64,000 nt of DNA from assembly GCF_017347605.1 (NCBI RefSeq), contig NZ_AP024484.1, positions 2,494,501-2,558,500 on the forward strand. Reading direction: 5' to 3'. A program made the translations under genes and the position numbers. Under the pieces are notes generated by a model. That model made no database searches. It was not told the DNA's origin and saw only the letters and a list, made by a program, of their open reading frames with translations. The DNA is from Prevotella herbatica (GTDB lineage Bacteria > Bacteroidota > Bacteroidia > Bacteroidales > Bacteroidaceae). Shown in pieces: positions 19,762 through 27,808 of the stretch (position 1 is its first letter; each line of letters begins with the position of its first letter).

Positions 19762-20643
19762 ATGAGTGTAGAAAAGGAATGGACGGGTAGGACTAGTGGC
19801 ACAAAATGGATGCACCGAAGTCTGATATGGATGATGCATAATCTTCCATATAGAGGAGTGTATTTATTTGTCTGCATCTTTGTGATTCCTTTCTGCATGT
19901 TGTTTTCTCATAAGGGATATATCGCCATATATCATTTCTTCGTAATGCGCAGAAACGAGAATATGGCGCTTGCCTTTTGGCATACATATATGAATCATTG
20001 CATGTTTGCGGGAATAATCCTTGATCGCTTTTATACGTATTCAGGAGGTAAACTGAATATTGAAGTGGAGGACTGGGACTTATATCATAATCTTGTAGAC
20101 TCAAAAGATGGCTTTGTGATACTAAGTGCCCACATAGGAAATTATGAAGTGGCAGGTTATACTTTAGAAGCTGAGTCAAAACGTTTTAATGCTCTTGTCT
20201 ATTCTGGAGAAGCTGAAACAGTGATGGATAATAGGCGTAAGATGTTTGAAACCAAGAACCGCCACATGATAGTTATAAAGAAAGACATGAGCCATCTGTT
20301 TGAGATGAGTAATGCTCTTGCAAACGGAGAAATACTCAGTTTGCCTGCAGATAGAATATTTGGTAGTAGTCGTCATTATAATATAGATTTCCTAGGATAC
20401 AAAGCAAAGTTTCCTGTAGGTCCGTTTGCTGTTGCCGCACAACGTGAAGTTGCAGTTTTGGCGATAAATGTAATGAAGACTGGTTATAAAAAATATCGCA
20501 TACACATAAAGCAGTTGCAACAGACGGAAGGTAATATAAAACAACGTGCCGAAAATCTAGCATACCAATACGCAAACAATCTCGAGAATGTTATGAATGA
20601 ATATCCAACACAATGGTTTAACTATTTTGAATTCTGGAATTGA
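19762..20643 (+). CDS. LpxL/HtrB-like acyltransferase
   Basis: Lysophospholipid/lipid A acyltransferase-type protein of 293 residues with a membrane anchor at about 33-50 and the catalytic H-x4-E motif at His124-Glu129 (SAHIGNYEVAG), the variant found in LpxL/HtrB. It would transfer an acyl or polyenoyl chain from ACP to a lipid acceptor at the inner membrane. Stop and next start overlap as ATGATG. Confidence 0.85.
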   Translation: MSVEKEWTGRTSGTKWMHRSLIWMMHNLPYRGVYLFVCIFVIPFCMLFSHKGYIAIYHFFVMRRNENMALAFWHTYMNHCMFAGIILDRFYTYSGGKLNIEVEDWDLYHNLVDSKDGFVILSAHIGNYEVAGYTLEAESKRFNALVYSGEAETVMDNRRKMFETKNRHMIVIKKDMSHLFEMSNALANGEILSLPADRIFGSSRHYNIDFLGYKAKFPVGPFAVAAQREVAVLAINVMKTGYKKYRIHIKQLQQTEGNIKQRAENLAYQYANNLENVMNEYPTQWFNYFEFWN

Positions 20644-21080
20644 TGGAACTTGAAAAGATTGACATACACGAACTTTTACCTCAGCAGGAACCTTTTGTGA
20701 TGGTAGATACCTTGACTTACTTTGACGAGAAGAAAACGTCAACGAAGTTTACCATCAGAAAAGATAATATATTTGTTGAAGATGGAGTTCTAAACGAATG
20801 TGCCATAGCTGAGAATATTGCTCAGACATGTGCTGCACGTTTAGGGTATATAAATAAATATATCCTGAAGCGTGGAATACAGATAGGTTTCATTGGTGGA
20901 ATAAAGAATTTGGCGTTTTCTGAAACCCCGAAAGTTGGTGATGTTCTTGATACCACAATATACGTTACAGAACAGGTAATGGAGATAACATTAGTCAATG
21001 CCACTGTGAAATGCTGTGACAGAATCATTGCTACAGCTGAAATGAAAATTGCAATGGCAAACGATGTAAAATTACAATAA
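20640..21080 (+). CDS. Hotdog 3-hydroxyacyl-ACP dehydratase (ApeP-like)
   Basis: Hotdog-fold protein of 146 residues. The N-terminal motif ELLPQQEPFVMVD corresponds to the LPH-R-PM-L-D region of ApeP-like dehydratases, but the usual histidine is Gln here; AENIAQTCAARLGY is the central helix. E. coli ApeI and ApeP form a heteromeric dehydratase, and this protein could pair with the FabZ-like one at 26688. It overlaps the acyltransferase gene by 4 bases and ends at the first base of the thioesterase gene. Confidence 0.82.
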   Translation: MMELEKIDIHELLPQQEPFVMVDTLTYFDEKKTSTKFTIRKDNIFVEDGVLNECAIAENIAQTCAARLGYINKYILKRGIQIGFIGGIKNLAFSETPKVGDVLDTTIYVTEQVMEITLVNATVKCCDRIIATAEMKIAMANDVKLQ

Positions 21081-21496
21081 TGGAATTAAAGGCATCTAAA
21101 GAGTTTGAAATAAGATTCAGTGAAGTTGATTCCATGCAGTTTGTATGGCATGGTTCTTATCCTTTGTATCTCGAAGATGCACGTGAGGAGTTTGGACGTA
21201 AATATAGTCTGGAATATATGACGATATACGGCAATGGATGTTTTGCGCCTTTGGTGGATATGAATATTCATTACCGTAAGCCGATGAGATATGGAATGAA
21301 ACCAAGAATCGACATCATATACCGTCCTACAGAGGCGGCTAAAATGGTGTTTGATTATGAAATATATGATACTGAGACGGATGAACTACTTGTTACAGGA
21401 CATACCGTACAGGTATTTCTTGACAAAGAATACAACTTGATGTGGGAAAATCCGTTATTCTATCAAGAATGGAAAACGAAATGGCTAAGTAAATGA
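21080..21496 (+). CDS. 4HBT-type acyl thioesterase
   Basis: Hotdog thioesterase of 138 residues with the signature FSEVDSMQFVWHGSYPLYLE, where the aspartate near residue 15 is the expected catalytic acid, and HYRKPMRYG later. Related YbgC/4-hydroxybenzoyl-CoA thioesterases hydrolyse acyl thioesters; here it may release or proofread the polyene chain. Overlaps one base with the gene before and four with the ketosynthase after. Confidence 0.85.
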   Translation: MELKASKEFEIRFSEVDSMQFVWHGSYPLYLEDAREEFGRKYSLEYMTIYGNGCFAPLVDMNIHYRKPMRYGMKPRIDIIYRPTEAAKMVFDYEIYDTETDELLVTGHTVQVFLDKEYNLMWENPLFYQEWKTKWLSK

Positions 21497-22629
21497 TAAA
21501 AAAAATAGCTGATAATATTACATCACCGTTAGGTTTTACTACCGCAGACAACTATAAGGCTGTATGCGAAGGGAAATCATGCCTTAAAAGATATGAAGGC
21601 AAATGGAAACTTCCAGAACCTTTTGTGGCTTCTCTTTTTCAAGAAGGTCTGATTGAAGACTGGTTTTCCTCTAAAATTCATACAGACAAAATATATACAC
21701 GATTTGAAAAGATGGTTTTGCTATCAGCAACCAAGGCTATTGAAGAAAGTGGTATTGACGCTTCTTCTGAAAGGACCATATTCATATTGTCAACCACAAA
21801 GGGAAACGTATCTTTGCTCGAAAGAAATCTATGTGGTGTCGATGATGACCGTGTGTTGCTAGGAGTTATGGCGAATGTTATTTCGCATCATTTCGGTAAC
21901 ACCAATATACCTGTAGTTGTATCAAATGCCTGTATTTCTGGTTTGTGTGCGCAGATTGTAGCAAAACGATGCCTTGAGAGTGGCAAATATGATAATGCTA
22001 TTGTCATAGGCGCAGATGAACAGAGTCCGTTTATAGTTAGTGGTTTCCTATCATTTAGAGCTCTTTCTTCCGAACTTTGTCGACCGTTCAGTAAAAATAG
22101 GAATGGACTGAATCTTGGTGAGGCTGCTGCAACTATTATATATCAGCACTGTGATAATTTGATTGACGGTTGGCAAGCTGTGAAAGGAGCTATAAGAAAT
22201 GATGCTAATCACATATCTGGTCCTTCAAGGACGGGTGAGGGATGTTTTCGTGCCTTGAAATATGTGATGACAGATGAGGTTGTGTCTAATGATATAGCAG
22301 TTGTCAACGTACATGGTACGGCAACAGTCTATAATGATGAAATGGAAAGCATAGCTATATCACGTGCAGGACTTTCTGATACACCGATAAACGGATATAA
22401 AGGTTATTATGGTCACACAATGGGAGCAGCCGGAGTTCTTGAAAGTATCTTGTCTATGAAGGCTCTTGATGACGGACTGATACTAGCCACAAGAGGTTTT
22501 GATGAAATAGGAGTAACGCATCCTGTGAACATAAGTAATAAGATTCGCCATACCAACAAGAAGACATTTATCAAATTGCTTTCTGGCTTTGGAGGGTGCA
22601 ATGCTGCAATGCTTTTTAATAGAAGATGA
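21493..22629 (+). CDS. Beta-ketoacyl synthase 2 of the operon
   Basis: Ketosynthase of 378 residues with an intact triad: Cys147 (VSNACISG), His274 (NVHGTAT) and His308 (YYGHTMGAAG). It lacks the usual N-terminal VVVTGxG stretch and is slightly short. The next gene encodes a ketosynthase-like fragment without a nucleophile and overlaps as ATGA, so the two may form a ketosynthase/chain-length-factor pair. Confidence 0.88.
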   Translation: MIKKIADNITSPLGFTTADNYKAVCEGKSCLKRYEGKWKLPEPFVASLFQEGLIEDWFSSKIHTDKIYTRFEKMVLLSATKAIEESGIDASSERTIFILSTTKGNVSLLERNLCGVDDDRVLLGVMANVISHHFGNTNIPVVVSNACISGLCAQIVAKRCLESGKYDNAIVIGADEQSPFIVSGFLSFRALSSELCRPFSKNRNGLNLGEAAATIIYQHCDNLIDGWQAVKGAIRNDANHISGPSRTGEGCFRALKYVMTDEVVSNDIAVVNVHGTATVYNDEMESIAISRAGLSDTPINGYKGYYGHTMGAAGVLESILSMKALDDGLILATRGFDEIGVTHPVNISNKIRHTNKKTFIKLLSGFGGCNAAMLFNRR

Positions 22630-23189
22630 ATATGAAAAAAGCTGTTCATAAAATAACGATAACTACAACAGATGTAGTCTTAGATGGGAAACCGCTTGAC
22701 GTTACATGTTCGGGGAGCAGTATACTTACTGAATTGTATCGAAAATATGTGAATGACTATCCAAAATACTTCAAGATGGACATTCTTTGCAAGTTGGGGT
22801 TCATTGCTACAGAATTACTTTTGCAGACAGAAGGAAAAGTAAGATTTGAACCATGCGAGAACAGAGCTGTGGTGTTTTTCAACAGAAGTTCGTCATTGCA
22901 TGCTGATAAATCTTTTGAAAGCAATATCAGCAATCGTGGAAATTTTTATCCAAGTCCGGCAGTGTTTGTCTATACATTACCTAACATCGTCACAGGCGAG
23001 ATTGCAATAAGAAATAAATACTACGGTGAGACTAATTTCATCGTTATAGAAAAACGTGATGAAGATGTTTTTGAAAACATCATCGACGGAGTGTTTACAG
23101 ACAATATGACGACTAGTGTTGTTACTGGTTGGCTAGAAGCAGAAAGTGAAGCAGAATTTAATGCAGAAATCTACATAATAGAAAAATGA
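22626..23189 (+). CDS. Truncated ketosynthase-like subunit A (no active site)
   Basis: Protein of 187 residues. The segment SPAVFVYTLPNIVTGEIAI resembles the dimer-interface strand of ketosynthases, but there is no Cys nucleophile motif and no HGT or GH motif, and only about half a thiolase fold is present. It is likely a non-catalytic partner of the synthase before it. The frame is intact and overlapping on both sides of the gene order is conserved in phase, so it is not a decaying gene. Start at 22626 or two codons later (22632). Confidence 0.65.
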   Translation: MNMKKAVHKITITTTDVVLDGKPLDVTCSGSSILTELYRKYVNDYPKYFKMDILCKLGFIATELLLQTEGKVRFEPCENRAVVFFNRSSSLHADKSFESNISNRGNFYPSPAVFVYTLPNIVTGEIAIRNKYYGETNFIVIEKRDEDVFENIIDGVFTDNMTTSVVTGWLEAESEAEFNAEIYIIEK

Positions 23190-23190
23190 T

Positions 23191-23448
23191 ATGGAACTGA
23201 AAGAAGAACTGAAAGGAAAAATTATTGATGCTCTAAACCTAGAGGATATAGTAGTTACAGATCTTGAAGACGATGCTCCTTTGTTTGGTGAGGATGGTCT
23301 TGGACTTGATTCTATTGATGCGTTAGAACTTATCGTATTACTAGAGAAAAACTATGGTATAAAAATCAGTGATCCTAAGGAAGGAAAAAACATATTCAAG
23401 TCAGTCAATGTCATGGCTGATTACGTAGAGAAGAATAGAAATAAGTAA
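23191..23448 (+). CDS. Acyl carrier protein B
   Basis: Second ACP of the operon, 85 residues, acidic. Phosphopantetheine site Ser41 in LGLDSIDALEL. It lies one base after the ketosynthase-like subunit and its stop overlaps the start of the third ketosynthase by one base. Two ACPs suggest one for the starter or a dedicated extension step and one for the polyene chain. Confidence 0.92.
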   Translation: MELKEELKGKIIDALNLEDIVVTDLEDDAPLFGEDGLGLDSIDALELIVLLEKNYGIKISDPKEGKNIFKSVNVMADYVEKNRNK

Positions 23449-24626
23449 TGAATAAAAGGATATTGATAACTGGTATGGGTGTCGTTTCAGCAATAGGTAA
23501 TAATGTTGTTGAAAACTATGATTCGCTTAGAAAAGGCGAGTCAGGCATCTGTAAGGTCAAATATCTTGATACTGAGCATATTGAGTTTCCCGTTGGTGAG
23601 GTTAAACTTAGTAATGAGGAGATGTGCTTGTTGCTCAACATTCCTTATACTGATAAGGAGAGTCGTACAGATCTGCTTGGTATGCTAGCCGTTAGTGAGG
23701 CTTTGCAATCTGCCGGATTGAAAGATACTGAGCATTTAGCTTTGATATCAGGTACAACCGTTGGAGGAATGGATAGAACGGAAAAGTTTTATCCCGACAA
23801 TCTTAGTGCAGATATACTTGAAAATCATGACTGTGGATCAGGCACGGACCGTATTGCTGATTATTTTGGTAATTTTGACTTTGCCACAACAATCTCCACG
23901 GCATGCTCATCAGCTTTGAATGCTATAATAGTTGGTGCAGAAATGATAGAATCTGGACTGAAAAATATTGTCGTTGTTGGTGGAACAGAGAGCCTAAGTC
24001 GCTTCCATCTTAATGGTTTCAAGTCGTTGATGATATTGGATCAGTCAATCTGCCGTCCTTTCGATGCAGACCGAGCAGGACTAAACCTTGGTGAAGGTGC
24101 TGGTTTTATAGTTATCGAATCCGAGGATAGCGCAAAGAGACGTGGAGCCAATGTGTTGGCGGAACTCAAAGGAACTGGTAACGCATGCGATGCCTTTCAC
24201 CAGACTGCATCATCAGAAAACGGAGAGGGTGCTTTCCTTGCCATGTCAAAAGCTATTGCTGAAGCTGATATTCAAGTTACTGATATACAATATGTAAATG
24301 CTCATGGAACAGGTACTCCTAATAATGATGCATGTGAGAGCACTGCGCTTATGCGAGTGTTTGAAAATAAAATGCCCAAAGTGTCATCTACAAAGATGTA
24401 CACTGGTCATACGACGAGTGCTTCTGGAAGTATAGAGGCAATTTATTCCATTCTCTCGTTGCAGCATCAATTTGTTCCTGCAAATATCGGATGGTCGAAA
24501 GCTGACGATAGTTGTGTAACGCCTTATGTAATTGGTCCTTTTGGAAGGATAGACAATGTGATGTGTAATTCTTTCGGATTTGGTGGCAACGATTCATCTA
24601 TAATAATTTCACGATATGGAGAATAA
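23448..24626 (+). CDS. Beta-ketoacyl synthase 3 of the operon (ApeO type)
   Basis: FabF-type ketosynthase, 392 residues. Triad Cys153 (STACSSA), His286 (NAHGTGT) and His321 (YTGHTTSASG). Followed, with an 11-base overlap, by a second ketosynthase-like fragment, the same arrangement as synthase 2. Expected to elongate the ACP-bound polyene. Confidence 0.9.
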   Translation: MNKRILITGMGVVSAIGNNVVENYDSLRKGESGICKVKYLDTEHIEFPVGEVKLSNEEMCLLLNIPYTDKESRTDLLGMLAVSEALQSAGLKDTEHLALISGTTVGGMDRTEKFYPDNLSADILENHDCGSGTDRIADYFGNFDFATTISTACSSALNAIIVGAEMIESGLKNIVVVGGTESLSRFHLNGFKSLMILDQSICRPFDADRAGLNLGEGAGFIVIESEDSAKRRGANVLAELKGTGNACDAFHQTASSENGEGAFLAMSKAIAEADIQVTDIQYVNAHGTGTPNNDACESTALMRVFENKMPKVSSTKMYTGHTTSASGSIEAIYSILSLQHQFVPANIGWSKADDSCVTPYVIGPFGRIDNVMCNSFGFGGNDSSIIISRYGE

Positions 24627-25242
24627 TGTGTATGTTATAGCCGAAGTGGATAATGTTTCTGAAGCAGAATATCGGGAATATCTTAATCCAATAAAGACGC
24701 GTAGATACGGCAGACTTCTTAAACGTGCATTGGTTTCTGCAATGAAAGCCATAAAGATAAGTGGAATAGAACAGCCAGATGCAATTATAAATGGTACTGC
24801 TTTGGGATGTGTAGAAAATTCAGAGAGACTTCTTACCGCATTATCTGTTGAAGGAGAATCAGTGAGTATGCCCACAAACTTCATGCAGTCTACTCATAAC
24901 ACAATAGCATCTCTCATTGGAATGTATACCCATAATCATGGATATAACTGTACGTATTCTCATAAGAATATTTCATTTGAGAGTGGAATGCTTGATGCCT
25001 ATATGCAGATAAAACTTGGAAAAATAAAGACTGCTTTGGTTTGTGTAAACGATGAGATTACTCAAGATATTCGTTTAAAGGCTAATAAGGTTGGATTAAA
25101 GTCTGATGTTAAGGATCGCTCTTATGCAGTGGTGCTTTCTTCTGAAAAAACAGATAAAGCCTATAAGATGATAAAGGATATCAGGATAAGTCATGACCGT
25201 ATAAAGGGTGATACAGCAGAAATAATATACTCAAAGATATGA
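24616..25242 (+). CDS. Truncated ketosynthase-like subunit B (chain-length-factor-like)
   Basis: Protein of 208 residues resembling the N-terminal half of a ketosynthase (RLLKRALVSAMKAIKISGIE, then FMQSTHNTIASLIGMYTHNHG). Where a ketosynthase has its Cys there is CTYSHKNISFESG, without the normal nucleophile context, and the C-terminal histidine motifs are absent. Short ketosynthase-like proteins such as ApeC act as chain-length partners in aryl-polyene synthesis; the same is inferred here for synthase 3. Confidence 0.72.
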   Translation: MENNVYVIAEVDNVSEAEYREYLNPIKTRRYGRLLKRALVSAMKAIKISGIEQPDAIINGTALGCVENSERLLTALSVEGESVSMPTNFMQSTHNTIASLIGMYTHNHGYNCTYSHKNISFESGMLDAYMQIKLGKIKTALVCVNDEITQDIRLKANKVGLKSDVKDRSYAVVLSSEKTDKAYKMIKDIRISHDRIKGDTAEIIYSKI

Positions 25243-25589
25243 GACTGATAATATTATCTATATTGCAAAGCATGTTGTTGTGTGGAGGACAGGTGTTTCT
25301 TAAGTTTGCCCTGCGTAAGATGGGCGACTTTCACATGTCATTGTCTTTCATCTTCGATCAACTCGCCAATATGTATTGGTTGGGATGTGGTGTATGCTAT
25401 GGTGTAGCAACAATACTATGGATGTATATCATAAAGAACTTTCCTTTTTCAATGGCATACCCAATGATATCGCTAAGTTATATATTAGGAATGTTTGCGG
25501 CTGTGATATTCTTTCATGAATCAATTCCATATACACGTTGGGCAGGCGTATTACTTATTATGGCTGGTTGTGTACTTGTGGCAAAATAA
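25239..25589 (+). CDS. Small four-helix EamA/SMR-like transporter
   Basis: Hydrophobic protein of 116 residues with four predicted transmembrane helices, at about 1-20, 40-60, 65-90 and 95-115, and the C-terminal motif IPYTRWAGVLLIMAGCVLV typical of small EamA/EmrE or ArnE/ArnF-like proteins. It may flip a lipid-linked intermediate across the inner membrane. Its start overlaps the gene before by four bases (ATGA). Confidence 0.75.
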   Translation: MRLIILSILQSMLLCGGQVFLKFALRKMGDFHMSLSFIFDQLANMYWLGCGVCYGVATILWMYIIKNFPFSMAYPMISLSYILGMFAAVIFFHESIPYTRWAGVLLIMAGCVLVAK

Positions 25590-25611
25590 AGAGAATAAAA
25601 AAATAAAGAAT

Positions 25612-26250
25612 ATGAAAAAGTTACTGTTTTTTATCGTGTTGCTGTATTCGGCGTTAAGCGTTTCAGCACAAAGAATGCAGAAGGTGAGCGGTGCTCAACA
25701 GGCAAAAATGATAAGCATCATAAATGCTACGGCTGCAAGTATAAAGACAATACAAAGTAACTTCTCGCAAGTTAAGTCTGTTTCTTTCCTCAACGAGAAT
25801 GTTAAGTCTTATGGTCGGATGTATTACAGCAATCAAGGTAAGCTTCGCTGGGAGTATAATTCGCCTTACAGATATACATTCGCTATCAATGGTGGAAAGG
25901 TTTACATTAAGTCTGGTGCTAAAAGTCAGGTCATAGACATAAGAACTAGCCAACTTTTCAAAAGCATTGCGCAGATAATGATCAATAGCATTACAGGAAA
26001 GAGTCTTAAAGAAAATAATGACTTTAATACTCAGATGTATGTTGATGGTAATGATTGGATAGCTGTGCTCACCCCAAAGAAAGCACAGATGAAGAAGATG
26101 TTTCGCACAGTTCAACTTCATTTCAATAGTCGTCACAATATGGTGTCAAAGGTTGTGATGACTGAGACTTCTGGTGATGCTACAGTAATAACCCTTTCAG
26201 GTGTACGTACAAATGAAAATATTCCAGATCAGATATTTTTTGTTAAGTAG
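25612..26250 (+). CDS. LolA-like outer membrane lipoprotein carrier
   Basis: Exported protein of 212 residues, signal peptide about 1-20 (ending SVSAQ), followed by a LolA-type beta half-barrel: IKTIQSNFSQVKSVSFLNEN, then GRMYYSNQGKLRWEYNSPY. LolA carries acylated molecules across the periplasm. A LolA-like gene is also part of E. coli-type aryl-polyene clusters, where it is thought to help deliver the product to the outer membrane. The frame is open 96 bases upstream but the signal peptide fixes the start at 25612. Confidence 0.85.
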   Translation: MKKLLFFIVLLYSALSVSAQRMQKVSGAQQAKMISIINATAASIKTIQSNFSQVKSVSFLNENVKSYGRMYYSNQGKLRWEYNSPYRYTFAINGGKVYIKSGAKSQVIDIRTSQLFKSIAQIMINSITGKSLKENNDFNTQMYVDGNDWIAVLTPKKAQMKKMFRTVQLHFNSRHNMVSKVVMTETSGDATVITLSGVRTNENIPDQIFFVK

Positions 26251-26704
26251 TCTGCTGCTGTTTTGTGTTTCATTACAAGCACAGAAGCATTATATTCTTG
26301 GCTGTACAGATAGTATTGGCAGACAGGAATATAAGATGAGCATTGGTGTAAAGGATGCTGATGTAAGTGGAATACTCATAATGAAATGTGATTCTACCGG
26401 AGTCATTAAATGCGCTCTAATGAATGAGTTTGGTATCAGTGCTTTGAATTTCTGTATCAGTGAAGACAGACGTAAGGTTGAATTGGTAAATGTTATCTCA
26501 TTCCTCGACAAATGGTATATAAGGAAAGTATTGAAGTCAGACCTTGAATACCTTTTTTCTGCCACAGAAGATGACTTAGAAAAGGAAAACCATAATAGGG
26601 TGATAAAACGTGCTGACGATAGCGTGATACTTGAAAATAAGAAGTACAACATAACATACACTTTGGAGCAATTAAAAGGTAACGATAATGAAGCTGATCA
26701 ATGA
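26213..26704 (+). CDS. Exported protein of unknown function in the polyene operon
   Basis: 163 residues, signal peptide about 1-20 (ending SLQAQ), then a mostly beta-rich sequence with no recognised domain. It overlaps the lolA-like gene by 38 bases and the dehydratase gene by 17, so it belongs to the operon. By position it resembles the small periplasmic or lipoprotein components of aryl-polyene clusters, but no lipobox cysteine is visible. No function is assigned. Confidence 0.6.
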   Translation: MKIFQIRYFLLSSLLLFCVSLQAQKHYILGCTDSIGRQEYKMSIGVKDADVSGILIMKCDSTGVIKCALMNEFGISALNFCISEDRRKVELVNVISFLDKWYIRKVLKSDLEYLFSATEDDLEKENHNRVIKRADDSVILENKKYNITYTLEQLKGNDNEADQ

Positions 26705-27053
26705 TATGTATTCCATAAAGGCATGGAGTGATGACGGCAGGAAAGCTCATATAGAGTTTAATGCTGATCATATAATATATCATGCTCATTTCCCAGGAAA
26801 TCCAATCACTCCAGGTGTCTGCATCATAAAGATAATCAGTGAGATAGCCGAACTGATTATAAAGAAATCTCTTCGACTATCTATGGTCAAAAACTTGAAG
26901 TTTGTAAGTCCGATATCTCCTGTTGACAGTCCTTCTGTCTGTGTAAGTATTGATAGAATTGAAGAAGACTGTAAAATGCTTAAGATAAAGGGAGTGATAG
27001 CAGACGATAATAAGATATATACAAAATTCTCAATAATTTATAATTGCCTGTGA
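26688..27053 (+). CDS. FabZ-like 3-hydroxyacyl-ACP dehydratase
   Basis: Hotdog dehydratase of 121 residues with the FabZ motif HFPGNPITPGV near residue 34, carrying the catalytic histidine, and an acidic residue in the following helix (IISEIAELI). It would dehydrate 3-hydroxyacyl-ACP to the enoyl form, giving one double bond per cycle. Possibly forms a heteromer with the ApeP-like protein at 20640. Start at 26688, or 26706 if the shorter form is used. Confidence 0.85.
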   Translation: MKLINDMYSIKAWSDDGRKAHIEFNADHIIYHAHFPGNPITPGVCIIKIISEIAELIIKKSLRLSMVKNLKFVSPISPVDSPSVCVSIDRIEEDCKMLKIKGVIADDNKIYTKFSIIYNCL

Positions 27054-27808
27054 TGTACGATACAGCTGAGTTTATGAACCGTGAGAGGATATGCGTTATA
27101 GTTCCTACATATAATAATTCGGGAACCATAGCCGACGTGTTGTCGCGCATATACAAAGTAACTCAGAATATCATAGTCGTTAATGATGGTAGTGATGATG
27201 ACACACATCGCATATTGCAGAATATCGCTTTCCCATTGACGGTAGTGGAATATAATCATAATCGTGGAAAGGGATATGCTCTTAAATGTGGATTTAAAAA
27301 AGCATTGAGTATGGGATTTCTTAATGCTGTTACGATAGATTCAGACGGACAGCATTTCCCCGAAGACATACCTCTTTTTATTGATGCTTATCGTGAACAT
27401 CCGGGATCACTGATAATAGGAGTGAGAAATCTATGTGAAGATAATATGCCTAGTGGCAATACGTTTGCAAATAAGTTTTCTAATTTCTGGTTTACTGTGC
27501 AGACATTGGTTAAGTTGGACGATACACAAAGTGGCTACCGTCTTTATCCAATCAGTCGCATTAAAAAATCTTGGATATTCACGTCGCGATATGAAGCTGA
27601 ATTGGAATTATTGGTGTTCTCAGCTTGGCATGACATTGATATACGTCAGGTTGGTGTACGTGTGTATTACCCTTCTCCTGAAGAACGTGTGACGCATTTC
27701 CGTCCTGGGTATGATTTTTTCAGGATAAGCATCCTAAATACAATGTTGTGCATGGGAGCTTTGTTTTATTATTTACCTAAACTTATATATAAGTGGTTAA
27801 AATGTTGA
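27053..27808 (+). CDS. Glycosyltransferase family 2
   Basis: GT-A glycosyltransferase of 251 residues: VIVPTYNNSGTIADVL, VVNDGSDDDT and the DxD-like TIDSDGQHFPED. One C-terminal hydrophobic segment (ISILNTMLCMGALFYYLPKL) anchors it to the membrane. Similar to dolichol-phosphate mannosyltransferase-like enzymes. In the operon it may add a sugar to the lipid anchor or aryl head. The ATG at 27053 shares a base with the upstream stop (TGATG); the TTG nine bases earlier is less likely. Confidence 0.85.
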   Translation: MYDTAEFMNRERICVIVPTYNNSGTIADVLSRIYKVTQNIIVVNDGSDDDTHRILQNIAFPLTVVEYNHNRGKGYALKCGFKKALSMGFLNAVTIDSDGQHFPEDIPLFIDAYREHPGSLIIGVRNLCEDNMPSGNTFANKFSNFWFTVQTLVKLDDTQSGYRLYPISRIKKSWIFTSRYEAELELLVFSAWHDIDIRQVGVRVYYPSPEERVTHFRPGYDFFRISILNTMLCMGALFYYLPKLIYKWLKC

